Shown: positions 37,424-45,955 of the stretch, in pieces
Layout of the letters: the number at the start of each line of letters is the position of its first letter
How positions within the stretch are numbered: the first letter of the stretch is position 1
DNA from: Candidatus Tisiphia endosymbiont of Sialis lutaria
Lineage (GTDB): Bacteria > Pseudomonadota > Alphaproteobacteria > Rickettsiales > Rickettsiaceae
NCBI RefSeq assembly: GCF_964026535.1
Contig: NZ_OZ032153.1
Coordinates: forward strand, 62,001 to 126,000
Reading direction: 5' to 3'
DNA: 64,000 bases
Translations under genes and position numbers: made by a program
The notes under the pieces: model-generated
What the model was told of the DNA's origin: nothing
The model's input: the letters and a program-made list of their open reading frames with translations, nothing else
Database searches by the model: none

Positions 37424-40400
37424 GCCGCTTTAAAATTAACCACTTCATTAAAAGAATAATCTTGATCATTTGTTGCTAATAAATTGCTAAAATCGTAAAT
37501 TCCATGTAGGTTGACGTGTCTCCAGCTTAATATTGAAGCATTAGGAATATTCTCTAATAAGGTTTGTCTGGTGATGCTATCTGATCGCATAATTATTTTT
37601 GTAAGTGCTATATAATTCCATAAAATAATTATATTCTGAATAATGGTTTTACACATAGCCGATATTTCCTGATCTTCTCGATAGGCTGCAGTGATTTCTT
37701 CGCCTGCAAATGAAACAGCAGTAGCAAATTTGTTAGCTAACTCGCCTTTGTTTAGTTGTTTCTCAATGGTTTGTCGCCAAGTAATATCATCGATATATTT
37801 TAGTACAAAGATAGATTTAATAATCCTACCAAATTCTTTTAGTGCTTCTTGGAGAGGATGTTGGTTAGCATAGTTACTTAATCTTTTTAATATTACTGAC
37901 GCTCGGTGTTTTCTAAGCATAATGGTTGCAACCAGTCGTAATATATCGTCCCAGTTTCTTATTATTTTATCTTCCTTGACATAATATGCAGGTCTAACAG
38001 GATAATTGTCATTAGCCAATTTAGATTTAATCTTATCAAAACTTACTAAATTTAGTGAAGTAACATCTTTTATGCGAGGTGCAAATGTTACACCGATTAG
38101 ATGTGATACGGCAAAAATCATCTCGGTATAGCCGTGAGTATCTGTCGAGTGTAGGTCACTCTTAATGATTTCATTGTGTAGCAAACCGTCAATCACATAA
38201 GCCGCATCTCTTTCAGAACTGCTAAATACATCGGTGTAAAATAGGATTCCCCGTTCATCAATAAATCGATAGACATTAACACCTTTGCTATTACCGTGAT
38301 ATTTATATGAGTAATTGGCATTCAATGATTCTACTGATACGCATTGTTTTTGACCGTCGCTTGATGTATGTAATAGTCTTTTCTCACGTTTAAATTTGCT
38401 TGGTAACCACAATTTTGTCATTATGTCTATTAAGGTTTGGTTTACCATATATAAATTTTCCAATGAAAAGTACCAATTAACGGCATTGGACAAAGTGTTG
38501 TAATTAACTCCTATTGCGGTGCTTGCAAGCTTATGTAAGCCTATGTTACTACCTAAAGCAAATATTCCGGCAAAAAATATTTCATTGTTTGGTTTTGTTT
38601 TTGCCCCCTTTATTTTATGGTGTTTAAAATTGGCGGTAAAATTAGACAAGTTATTCATTTCAGCCATCATTTGTAAAATGGGTATATATTTTTCTTTACC
38701 GATAATCATTGAAATGGAGTCGTAGTCCAGTTTATCGATAGCCGGTGTGTGTATAGAGTATGTTCCGTCCTTTTTAACAGAGACATGTTTATTTTCTTTA
38801 TTGATAATTCGTTGATTAACATCGATATATTGTTTATCTAAAGAGCCACGAAGTGTTGTTAGTAAACGATCAATATTCTCGGGTAAATCAAGATTTGGTA
38901 TAATAGTATGTTTATTTTTTGTCCAATAATTTTCATCAATTAAATATTCATCGATTGATAAATAGCGATAAGAGTACAAAAGACTAATTTGACCTGCCTT
39001 GATTGCGTTGGCTACCTTACAAAAAAGAATAGCTTTATATAGCGACACATTAAATTCACCATTTCTGTAAACTGCTTTATACTCATGATCTTCTAGGAAT
39101 TTATCAGGAGCAGCGGCGGTAATATTCTTCTCCGACTGATAATAAATTAAGGCTGAATAAAGCACATTATTATCTTTACAAACTTCAAACTGCAGATGTT
39201 TTATAATATCAGCAACACGATTTTGTAACTTTCTGGAAAGAGTAGACAAAATATCCAATTTATCACTTTGTGCCTTCTCATTATTAAGCTGATCCTCTAG
39301 TTTTTTAGCATCTGATATAGCATGTTTTAAGTCTGTATTAGTATTTTCCAAAGGCACAACTTGACATAGTTTCTCGACTTTTTGATCATTAGTAAGAGCA
39401 TTATCGTGTAGTATTTTTCTTACCAAATCAACCGTTGATTTGGTATTATCAAAGCCCAACAAAACAGAGTAGGTCAATTTATTTTTATCGGGAATTTTTT
39501 CTTTTACTACATTGTTTAGTTTCCTGTCGGCATTATTTAACTGCTGTTGCACATTTCTTAGTAACATATCAACAAGCGTATCTTGCCAAATTTTGTAATA
39601 ATGATCAATAAATGCAACAAGATACAAATACCTCTTATTTGGCTCTACAATATCGGTGATTTGTGTTACTTTTGCTTTAACTATCCACCCAGCATAATAT
39701 TTGGTCGCATCTACTGATAAATCTAGTTTTTTTATCACTGACTGCAATTCCTGAAATAATTTCTTAATTATAAGAAAATTGTGTATCCCATGTCTAATTT
39801 GCCCAGGTCTTAATGACTGATTAATGCTTTTGAGTCGAGTAAGTAATGGACGTTGATAATATTCTCCTGTAGTACAAACAAGTTGATCAAGTGCTTCACG
39901 CTGTGTTGATGTGATTATATCTACTATTGCTTGCAAAACTGATTTTTCAAAAACACCAAATTTTTCTGTGACAATTCTGGTAACCTTATCGTAACTTGGT
40001 ATTTCAATTCGTTTGTTACGCAATTCTTCTATCAGCAAGTAGAATAATTTGCGTGGATGCATTTGTTGTGCAACTAAATTTTCTACCCTTTGTGAAAATA
40101 ACGTTTCAGCACCGGTAAATTCTATGTAACCACAAGTTTCAAGAATTAATAATCTGTGTTTTTGACGTGTTCTATCGATGTATCGGTTACTAAAATCTTT
40201 GGAGACACTAACACCGATAACTTTCTCAACAAATTTAATATCACCGGATTTAAATAGGCTTTGCGTGTAAAATTTACCACTAGCTTTAAAATATCCATAC
40301 TGCAATAACAAGCCAACTTTGTTATGATTTTCCTTAATGCCTTTTAGCAAGCTCATTACCGTCTCATCTACTTTGAAATAGTATTTCTGATCGTCTGTTG

Positions 40401-40464
40401 ATAATATTGATGGATTATCAAATAATCTAATCTCATAAGAGGGCAGTATCTCTATCAAACGCAT
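37420..40464 (-). CDS. tnpA: Tn3-family transposase
   Basis: A 1014-residue DDE transposase. The family hallmark SDLHSTDTHGYTEMIFAVSH with LIGVTFAPRIKDV (about residues 755-790) is present. So are the N-terminal DUF4158-like region (FSNRYIDRTRQKHRLLILE) and the GRIIKSIFVLKYIDD block near the C-terminus. It is full length, so it is potentially active. Its ATG overlaps the end of tnpI by one base, which implies co-transcription. The stop lies inside the left inverted repeat. Confidence 0.95.
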   Translation of the reverse strand: MRLIEILPSYEIRLFDNPSILSTDDQKYYFKVDETVMSLLKGIKENHNKVGLLLQYGYFKASGKFYTQSLFKSGDIKFVEKVIGVSVSKDFSNRYIDRTRQKHRLLILETCGYIEFTGAETLFSQRVENLVAQQMHPRKLFYLLIEELRNKRIEIPSYDKVTRIVTEKFGVFEKSVLQAIVDIITSTQREALDQLVCTTGEYYQRPLLTRLKSINQSLRPGQIRHGIHNFLIIKKLFQELQSVIKKLDLSVDATKYYAGWIVKAKVTQITDIVEPNKRYLYLVAFIDHYYKIWQDTLVDMLLRNVQQQLNNADRKLNNVVKEKIPDKNKLTYSVLLGFDNTKSTVDLVRKILHDNALTNDQKVEKLCQVVPLENTNTDLKHAISDAKKLEDQLNNEKAQSDKLDILSTLSRKLQNRVADIIKHLQFEVCKDNNVLYSALIYYQSEKNITAAAPDKFLEDHEYKAVYRNGEFNVSLYKAILFCKVANAIKAGQISLLYSYRYLSIDEYLIDENYWTKNKHTIIPNLDLPENIDRLLTTLRGSLDKQYIDVNQRIINKENKHVSVKKDGTYSIHTPAIDKLDYDSISMIIGKEKYIPILQMMAEMNNLSNFTANFKHHKIKGAKTKPNNEIFFAGIFALGSNIGLHKLASTAIGVNYNTLSNAVNWYFSLENLYMVNQTLIDIMTKLWLPSKFKREKRLLHTSSDGQKQCVSVESLNANYSYKYHGNSKGVNVYRFIDERGILFYTDVFSSSERDAAYVIDGLLHNEIIKSDLHSTDTHGYTEMIFAVSHLIGVTFAPRIKDVTSLNLVSFDKIKSKLANDNYPVRPAYYVKEDKIIRNWDDILRLVATIMLRKHRASVILKRLSNYANQHPLQEALKEFGRIIKSIFVLKYIDDITWRQTIEKQLNKGELANKFATAVSFAGEEITAAYREDQEISAMCKTIIQNIIILWNYIALTKIIMRSDSITRQTLLENIPNASILSWRHVNLHGIYDFSNLLATNDQDYSFNEVVNFKAA

Positions 40465-41339
40465 CAGTCAAATTCCCCTATTCGTTCCACAGCATCACTA
40501 AGATCCGTAAAAGATGGATGACAATATAACTTGGTGGTATCTAATCGTTCGTGTCCTGCAAGTACTGCAACCTTTTCCAAATTAACTCCTGCATCCACCA
40601 AATTCTTACAAAAAGTGTGTCTAAGTTGATGCGGTGATATTATCGCAAGTTCACCTGGAAGATTCAAGCTTTTTAACATAAGCTGAATGCCGCGAGGAGA
40701 CAAAGTTCCACGTTGACCAATAAATATGAAAGAATCATTACCAGCATAATCTTTATATCCCAAATCAAAAAAAGACTGTCTTGCATCTTTATTTAAGGGG
40801 ACTTCACGATATTTAGAACCTTTTCCGGCATTTACCAATAACCTGCCCTTACGATCACTCATTACAACATGTATCCATTTGAGATTACATAATTCACTAA
40901 CTCGTAATCCCGTGTTCATTAAAACCCTTACAATAGCAATATCCCTAACTTTACCGCAACGCTCCACACAACGTAATAGCTGATTTTGCTCAATTCTACT
41001 CAACCACTTGGGTATCGGCTGTGATTGCTTAACAGTCTGAGGTAATGGAAAACGATACTTGATCTTTTTACTATCCCACCCCCATTCTAAAAAATATTTT
41101 AATGATAATAATCGACGATTTATCGTTTGCGGTCTAAAATTGGAATCAATCAAACATTGTTTATATTGACGAACATCAGTTGGAGTAATATGAAGCAAAT
41201 CCATATCGGTATTATTAACCTTTTCAAACCAAATGGCAAACTGAATCAGATCGCTGCGATAGCTTACCAATGTTGCAGGTGATTTATCTGTCGATTTTTG
41301 ATAAGCAATATATTGCTTAATTTGAGTAATTTTAGTCAT
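40464..41339 (-). CDS. tnpI: Tyrosine recombinase (TnpI/XerC-like) of the transposon
   Basis: A 291-residue phage-integrase-family recombinase. The N-terminal SAM-like domain (about 1-100) precedes the catalytic domain with Arg in LMNTGLRVSELCNL, HxxR in SPHQLRHTFC, and His and Tyr in LAGHERLDTTKLYCHP. In Tn4430-type transposons TnpI resolves the cointegrate at an internal site. Here the likely site lies just upstream, at 41340-41440. Confidence 0.92.
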   Translation of the reverse strand: MTKITQIKQYIAYQKSTDKSPATLVSYRSDLIQFAIWFEKVNNTDMDLLHITPTDVRQYKQCLIDSNFRPQTINRRLLSLKYFLEWGWDSKKIKYRFPLPQTVKQSQPIPKWLSRIEQNQLLRCVERCGKVRDIAIVRVLMNTGLRVSELCNLKWIHVVMSDRKGRLLVNAGKGSKYREVPLNKDARQSFFDLGYKDYAGNDSFIFIGQRGTLSPRGIQLMLKSLNLPGELAIISPHQLRHTFCKNLVDAGVNLEKVAVLAGHERLDTTKLYCHPSFTDLSDAVERIGEFD

Positions 41340-41440
41340 AAATAATTATGCGATTAGATTTTGATAGGATAACCTATTACAAATAATGCTATTATACGAT
41401 GACTTAAGGTTGTTTGCAACGTATAATGCTTATTATACGA
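41340..41440. promoter_or_regulatory. Putative internal resolution site of the Tn3-family transposon
   Basis: Contains a core CGTATAATGCTTATTATACG (41420-41439: 8-bp inverted arms, 4-bp spacer) and a related AATGCTATTATACGATG about 35 bp upstream. It lies directly upstream of tnpI, as in Tn4430. Confidence 0.65.
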
Positions 41441-41588
41441 TTAGATATACCAAAATATAAATGCGTAAAACATGATCATCCTGCAGGGATAAGGCATTTG
41501 AGTAAGATAAATTATTGCAGGATATTTTTCTATAACAGAGAAGAAATTAACAGCAATTCCGACTCCTAGTTCGCTTTTGCCCCGTTTC
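41423..41588 (-). repeat. Right 166-bp terminal inverted repeat of the Tn3-family transposon
   Basis: Complement of 37258-37423. Its inner end overlaps the tyrosine-recombinase core. Confidence 0.92.
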
Positions 41589-41690
41589 CTGACTTCGGAA
41601 AATAGTTAAAGATAAGTGTATAGAAAAAGCAGGAGAAAAAAGGTTTTGTTAATTAGAGGGCGTTTGTTGTGCCTCCATATATTTTTATTA

Positions 41691-41719
41691 TTGACATACA
41701 ATATTTTAGTAGATATACT
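41691..41719 (+). promoter_or_regulatory. Sigma-70-type promoter of the IS1634 transposase
   Basis: TTGACA (41691-41696), a 17-base spacer and TATACT (41714-41719), close to consensus, 33 bases before the transposase start. Confidence 0.75.
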
Positions 41720-41751
41720 AACCAACAATTAGTTTTAAATATGCTACTGAT

Positions 41752-43443
41752 ATGTTCGTTAGAGTCAAAAAATCTGCTACCCGTAATGTTAACGCTGTTC
41801 AACTAGTAGAAGGGATACGCGATCCCATAACTAATAAAGTAAAACAACGGGTTGTTCGACATATTGGCAGTGCATCAGACCAAGAAGAAATAACTAAATT
41901 AATAGAGCTTGCTGAATTCATTAAGGTTGAAATCACTAGTAGCACTCAACCTAATCTTATCCCAGACAAGGATATAGTATCGATGGCGATGTCATCTAGA
42001 CAGCGGTGCGAGAAAGAACAAATACAACCACAACCTATTGATGATATCAGCAATTTACGTAGTCAAGGAAGCACTATCATTGGCATTCATGAGGTGTATG
42101 GAAAAATTTATGACCAACTTGGTTTTAATAAAATCTTACCCAATCCTGCCAGGGAAGTGTCGAGCATAAACATAATACGCAATGTTGTTTTAGCTCGTAT
42201 TGCTAACCCAACTAGTAAGCGTGAAACAGTCAATTTATTGGTCAATAATTATGGAGTAGATTTAAAGCTTGATTCGGTATACAAAACTATGGATAAAATA
42301 GATGATAAGGTGGTTGAGAAAATCGAGCAGTGTGCTTTACTTAGCAGTCAAAAGTTGTTTAAAGAAAAAATCGATGTACTATTTTATGATGCAACTACTC
42401 TTTATTTTGAATCATTTACTGAAGATGAGTTGAAGAGTAAGGGGTTTAGTAAAGATCATAAATTCAATGAAGTACAGGTAATGCTGAGCATTTTTGTTAC
42501 TAATAATGGTATTCCAATCGGTTATGAGATATTTCCTGGAGCGACCTATGAAGGTCATACTTTATTGAAAGCTTTAGATAGCTTGAAAGGCAGGTTTGCT
42601 ATTGATAAAGTAGTGTTTGTAGCAGACAGCGGTATGTTGAATAATGAAAATTTAGCTCTATTAGAACAAGCTGGCTATCAATATATAGTAGGTGCCAAAA
42701 TTAAGAATATGACTAAGGATATTACAGCTAAAATCTTAAATAGTGATGATTATCAGCCATTAACCGTTGATGCAGAAGAATATAAGGGAAAAATAATTGA
42801 ACTAGCTGAAAAGGGTCGCAAACTGATTATGAGCTATAGTAGCAAAAGGGCTTATAAAGATGCTCAAGATAGAGAGCAAGCATTGAAGAAATTAATGAAA
42901 AAAATGAACAGAAGTAAAGGAGTTAAGTCGTTAATTTCTGCTAGTGGTTATAAAAAATATTTAATAATTAATAATAATGATAAGTTTGCAGTAAACGAGC
43001 AAAAGATAGAGGAAGATAGCAAATGGGACGGTTTGCATGGAGTTATTAGTAACCTAGAAAATGTTGATATAGCGTATATATTGTCTCGTTATAAAGGATT
43101 GTGGCAAATTGAAGAAACATTTAGAGTTAGTAAACACGATATTAAGATTAGACCAATTTATCATTGGAGTCCTAGTAGAATCAAGGCACATATTGCTTTA
43201 TGTTTTATGGCGTTAGTATGTATCAGGCATTTAGAATATCGGGTAAATTTACAGTCAATTAAACTATCACCGGAACGATTACGTAAAGCACTAATTGGGG
43301 TGGAAATTACCAGTGTAGTACACATTAAAGATAAAAGAGTATTTGGCATTCCATCCCCGGTATCAGATGAGGCAAAGATTATTTATAAGGCAATGAATTT
43401 ACCGATTAGCACTATTCCTTATTTAATATCATCAGGAGAGTAA
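41752..43443 (+). CDS. IS1634-family transposase
   Basis: A 563-residue IS4-superfamily transposase, uninterrupted. It contains FYDATTLYFESFTEDELKSK (first catalytic Asp), KVVFVADSGMLNNENLALLE (second Asp), QYIVGAKIKNM, and the YREK-like RYKGLWQIEETFRVSKHDIK (catalytic Glu). The near-consensus promoter upstream and full length suggest that this copy could be active. Confidence 0.93.
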   Translation: MFVRVKKSATRNVNAVQLVEGIRDPITNKVKQRVVRHIGSASDQEEITKLIELAEFIKVEITSSTQPNLIPDKDIVSMAMSSRQRCEKEQIQPQPIDDISNLRSQGSTIIGIHEVYGKIYDQLGFNKILPNPAREVSSINIIRNVVLARIANPTSKRETVNLLVNNYGVDLKLDSVYKTMDKIDDKVVEKIEQCALLSSQKLFKEKIDVLFYDATTLYFESFTEDELKSKGFSKDHKFNEVQVMLSIFVTNNGIPIGYEIFPGATYEGHTLLKALDSLKGRFAIDKVVFVADSGMLNNENLALLEQAGYQYIVGAKIKNMTKDITAKILNSDDYQPLTVDAEEYKGKIIELAEKGRKLIMSYSSKRAYKDAQDREQALKKLMKKMNRSKGVKSLISASGYKKYLIINNNDKFAVNEQKIEEDSKWDGLHGVISNLENVDIAYILSRYKGLWQIEETFRVSKHDIKIRPIYHWSPSRIKAHIALCFMALVCIRHLEYRVNLQSIKLSPERLRKALIGVEITSVVHIKDKRVFGIPSPVSDEAKIIYKAMNLPISTIPYLISSGE

Positions 43444-43588
43444 AAGAAATAATCAAGTAGTAAAGGTAATAATTATTATAGGATTATTTTGAAATTTTTA
43501 TATTCGAACAAATAATTTGTTGTGCCTGGAAATTTTATCATTTCCTGAGCTGTCAGCCACTTTTTGGCACAACAACACTGAAGTCGGG

Positions 43589-43771
43589 AAAGGTATAAAA
43601 TCTTTTATGGAAGAACATCAAATAGATAAAGGTTATTTAGTTTGTTTAGAAGATACTTCTAGGAAGATAATTTGGGGTAATCAACAAATTAACATATTGC
43701 CAATAGAAGAATTTTTAACAAAATTATGGAATCATACGATTTTTAAGTCGTATTGGGGAAATATCCACTGA
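43589..43771 (+). pseudogene. C-terminal remnant of a DUF4143-type ATPase
   Basis: The frame encodes IKSFMEEHQIDKGYLVCLED and ILPIEEFLTKLW, resembling the C-terminal end of AAA_14/DUF4143 ATPases. All upstream parts are lost at the right end of the IS1634 element. The open frame extends back into the IS only by chance. Confidence 0.6.
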
Positions 43772-43810
43772 GGAAACAGTATAGTCAATTGAATTTATTT
43801 TAATTAGTAA

Positions 43811-44719
43811 TCATAACTTATCTGATAATCCGCCATTTAGGGTTTTCAGTAGTTCAGTGATCTTAGCGACAGATAGTTTGGTTATTTTCGCTACTTCCTC
43901 AATAGAACTGCCATTTTCTATCATCATTTTTATTAATTCAGCTTTACCTTCTTCTCTACCTTCTACTCTACCTTCTTCTCTACCTTCCCTCCGTGCTTTC
44001 TTGAGAGTGTTAGCTTCAATACGTAACCATTTCAGGTGTTCTTCATATGAATCACGTTCTTCTTCAGTGAAATTCATCACATCTAGAACTGTCAGGGCTT
44101 TTTTTAGGCTAGCATCATTTAATTCTTTAGGTAAATTATCTTTGTTCAGCAAATCATGTCTCGTTAAAAAAGTACTCCATCTATCAAGAGAGGTTTTTAC
44201 CTTTTTTACTATGTCCGTCAACTGCTCCTTCGGATTATTAGTAAACTTATTTAGCTCAATAGTATGCAATTCTAAATCTTTAAAATATAACAAACCACTA
44301 TCTTTTTCTACTATATGAAACACATTATGATATTTATTTTCATGTAAAATAGAGGTAAAGTTTAATATATGAATACCAATGGCTTTCGATAAAGTAGCAT
44401 AATCCTCTGCATTCTTTAATTGCTCAGTATATAACTTTGCCCAATAATACAGAGCTCTTTTGTCATAATCATCCGCATCAGTAATTTGCATTTCGATATT
44501 AAATCTTTTGCCATCTTTTCCTTGAGCTTTAATATCTAAAATTGACAATTTATCGCTCTTGAAATTTTTTGGATTATATGGATTGAGAAGTTGTACTTCT
44601 GTTACTTGGTCTTCTCTAGATACAATCGAATTGATCAGCGAAATAAGCAAATCCTTATTCTCTTCAACTCCGAAGATTTTTTTAAAGGCAATATCAACCC
44701 TAGGACTAATATTTGACAT
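43811..44719 (-). CDS. Rpn-family PD-(D/E)XK putative transposase/nuclease
   Basis: A 302-residue protein starting MSNISPRVDIAFKKIFGVEE, with the core LSILDIKAQGKDGKRFNIEM then Q (Asp, E-x-Q; about 56-78) and ALYYWAKLYTEQL. The C-terminus has a Gly/Arg/Glu-rich linker (REGREEGRVEGREEGKAEL) and the final helical motif (VAKITKLSVAKITELL), also seen in the other two Rpn genes of this window. Intact. A membrane-segment repeat lies divergently upstream. Confidence 0.9.
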   Translation of the reverse strand: MSNISPRVDIAFKKIFGVEENKDLLISLINSIVSREDQVTEVQLLNPYNPKNFKSDKLSILDIKAQGKDGKRFNIEMQITDADDYDKRALYYWAKLYTEQLKNAEDYATLSKAIGIHILNFTSILHENKYHNVFHIVEKDSGLLYFKDLELHTIELNKFTNNPKEQLTDIVKKVKTSLDRWSTFLTRHDLLNKDNLPKELNDASLKKALTVLDVMNFTEEERDSYEEHLKWLRIEANTLKKARREGREEGRVEGREEGKAELIKMMIENGSSIEEVAKITKLSVAKITELLKTLNGGLSDKL

Positions 44720-44748
44720 AAATCTAACTCTATATTTATTTTTTACAA

Positions 44749-44901
44749 ATGGTTATATCTATAAATATAGCAGATTTTTATGCTCCACTAATAGCTGTTT
44801 TCATTATTTTTGCGATATTTTTTTATTCCCTGATTTGTAGATTGCCATTACCCATAGAGGTATTAATCTTACAGGTGAAAGTTCTGTTATGGAAGGAGTA
44901 G
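44749..44901 (+). CDS. Small membrane peptide ORF in the dispersed repeat, copy 3
   Basis: A 50-codon frame starting MVISINIADFYAPLIAVFII, a single predicted membrane helix, then FAIFFYSLICRLPLPIEVLI. The first 75 or so bases recur at 3241-3309 and 19170-19245. The second half overlaps another frame reading HRGINLTGESSVMEGVAGTQ, which may be the remains of a larger gene. It may be only a decayed gene start carried by a mobile element. Confidence 0.4.
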   Translation: MVISINIADFYAPLIAVFIIFAIFFYSLICRLPLPIEVLILQVKVLLWKE

Positions 44902-44982
44902 CTGGAACACAAAGGTAATTTTTAATAATGCCCCCTTAAATCTTGTTAATTTATAATGACGCTTTAGGTTTTTAGTATATCA

Positions 44983-45526
44983 TTATCTTGGTTCAACATC
45001 ACAATTGGAGTTTTGTTGAGAAGATTGATCATTACAAGAATTAGGGTTAATTCTGCCTACAATTTCATCCAATGACACTTGAAAATAATCTGCTAGGGCT
45101 ACGGTAACTGCACTACCTAAAGTTTTTTGTTTACCATTATCTTTCATAAATTGAGGTAGAGTTTCTTCACTAGACCCAATATTCTTAGATAAGACATATA
45201 GGTTAAGTTTTTGCTGCTCCAATTTTTTTTTTGACAAATTCCCTTAAGTTGGTACTAACATCCTTAGGAGATACGTTGAGAAATTCTTGTGTTTCTTGAT
45301 GAGATAATGCATAATCATCCCTTCCTACAATTTCATCCATAGAGCATTTAAAATAATTTGCAATTTTTAATATATTTATTAACTCTGGATTATCTCTTAC
45401 AGCATTAATAATCTTAGATATAGTAGAATACGGAATGTCAGTTTTATATGCTAAATCTTTTCTTTTTAACTTCGTTTCTTCTAATTTTTTCTTTAAAAAT
45501 CCTTGTATTTGGTGAACAAGAGCCAT
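44983..45526 (-). pseudogene. Double XRE-type regulator, frameshifted at a poly(A) tract
   Basis: The first part (45526 to 45203) is an XRE helix-turn-helix: LKRKDLAYKTDIPYSTISKI, ending with FKCSMDEIVGRDDY. The second part (45237 to 44983) repeats the fold: KLNLYVLSKNIGSSEETLPQ, then FQVSLDEIVGRINP. The two frames join at a run of ten A bases near 45230; with nine A the protein reads REFVKKKLEQQKLNLYVL without a break. Such tracts in AT-rich symbionts can be corrected by polymerase slippage, so it may still be expressed. Repeated operator-like sites lie upstream. Confidence 0.8.
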
Positions 45527-45581
45527 GTATTCTCATAATAAATTATTTTAACAAAATACCCAAAAAACAGGTAGTTTTTTC

Positions 45582-45610
45582 TTGACACCTCAAAAAAACT
45601 ATATTAAACT
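45582..45610 (+). promoter_or_regulatory. Consensus-like promoter with no clear gene downstream
   Basis: TTGACA (45582-45587), 17 bases, then TAAACT (45605-45610), pointing right. No ORF of note follows before the 3' end of the NTPase/TPR gene at 45956, so the product could be a small RNA or antisense transcript. Confidence 0.5.
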
Positions 45611-45640
45611 ACAAAAATAGAATGAAATTATAAAAAGAAA

Positions 45641-45820
45641 TCAGTACTTACTGACTAATTTTTTAAAACCAAAAAGACATTTTGGTAAATCTCATACTAA
45701 AAAAGCCAGTGTAACACTTAAGTATCGAGCTTATTAATCAGGCTAGAGCTTGAATGTCACATTTGGAGTTATAAACTAGTAAGTACTTAGAAATTTTCCG
45801 AACTCGAAAGTACTTACTAG
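45641..45820. promoter_or_regulatory. Operator-like AGTACTTACT sites and a 13-bp inverted repeat
   Basis: The 10-mer AGTACTTACT occurs at 45643 and 45809, and inverted at 45778. The first is part of a palindrome TCAGTACTTACTGA. The last two form 13-bp arms (45776-45788 and 45808-45820) around a 19-base loop. They sit upstream of the XRE regulator. The remaining 45527-45955 spacer shows no gene. Confidence 0.55.
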
Positions 45821-45955
45821 AGCAATTAATTCAACAGTATTGCTATTAAATTGCAACCTTTATTGAGGTGTTAACTATCAGCATATACCAATTTTTTCAA
45901 CTAGTCAAACCCCATTATTTCTTTGCAGGTTTAATTAGTTATCGCAGTCAACCTC

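Larger units (their letters stand above)
37258..41588 (-). mobile_element. Tn3-family transposon with tyrosine recombinase (Tn4430-like)
   Basis: Bounded by inverted repeats of 166 bp (37258-37423 and 41423-41588), far longer than the usual 38 bp. Outer ends read GAAACGGGGCAAAAGCGAAC. It contains tnpA and tnpI only, with no passenger gene. I see no 5-bp target duplication: the left flank is TTACA and the right flank CTGAC, so a deletion or rearrangement followed insertion. The right end abuts an IS1634-family element directly. Confidence 0.92.
41589..43588 (+). mobile_element. IS1634-family insertion sequence, apparently intact
   Basis: About 2.0 kb with one intact transposase gene. Short related ends: CTGACTTCGG at the left and CCGACTTCAG (complement) at the right. 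The right end is also found as a loose fragment at 14006-14087. The exact left boundary is uncertain because it touches the Tn3 end. Confidence 0.75.

Noticed and set aside
43857-44318. A Ser/Leu-rich plus-strand ORF of 153 codons
   Set aside because: Complement of the intact Rpn gene.
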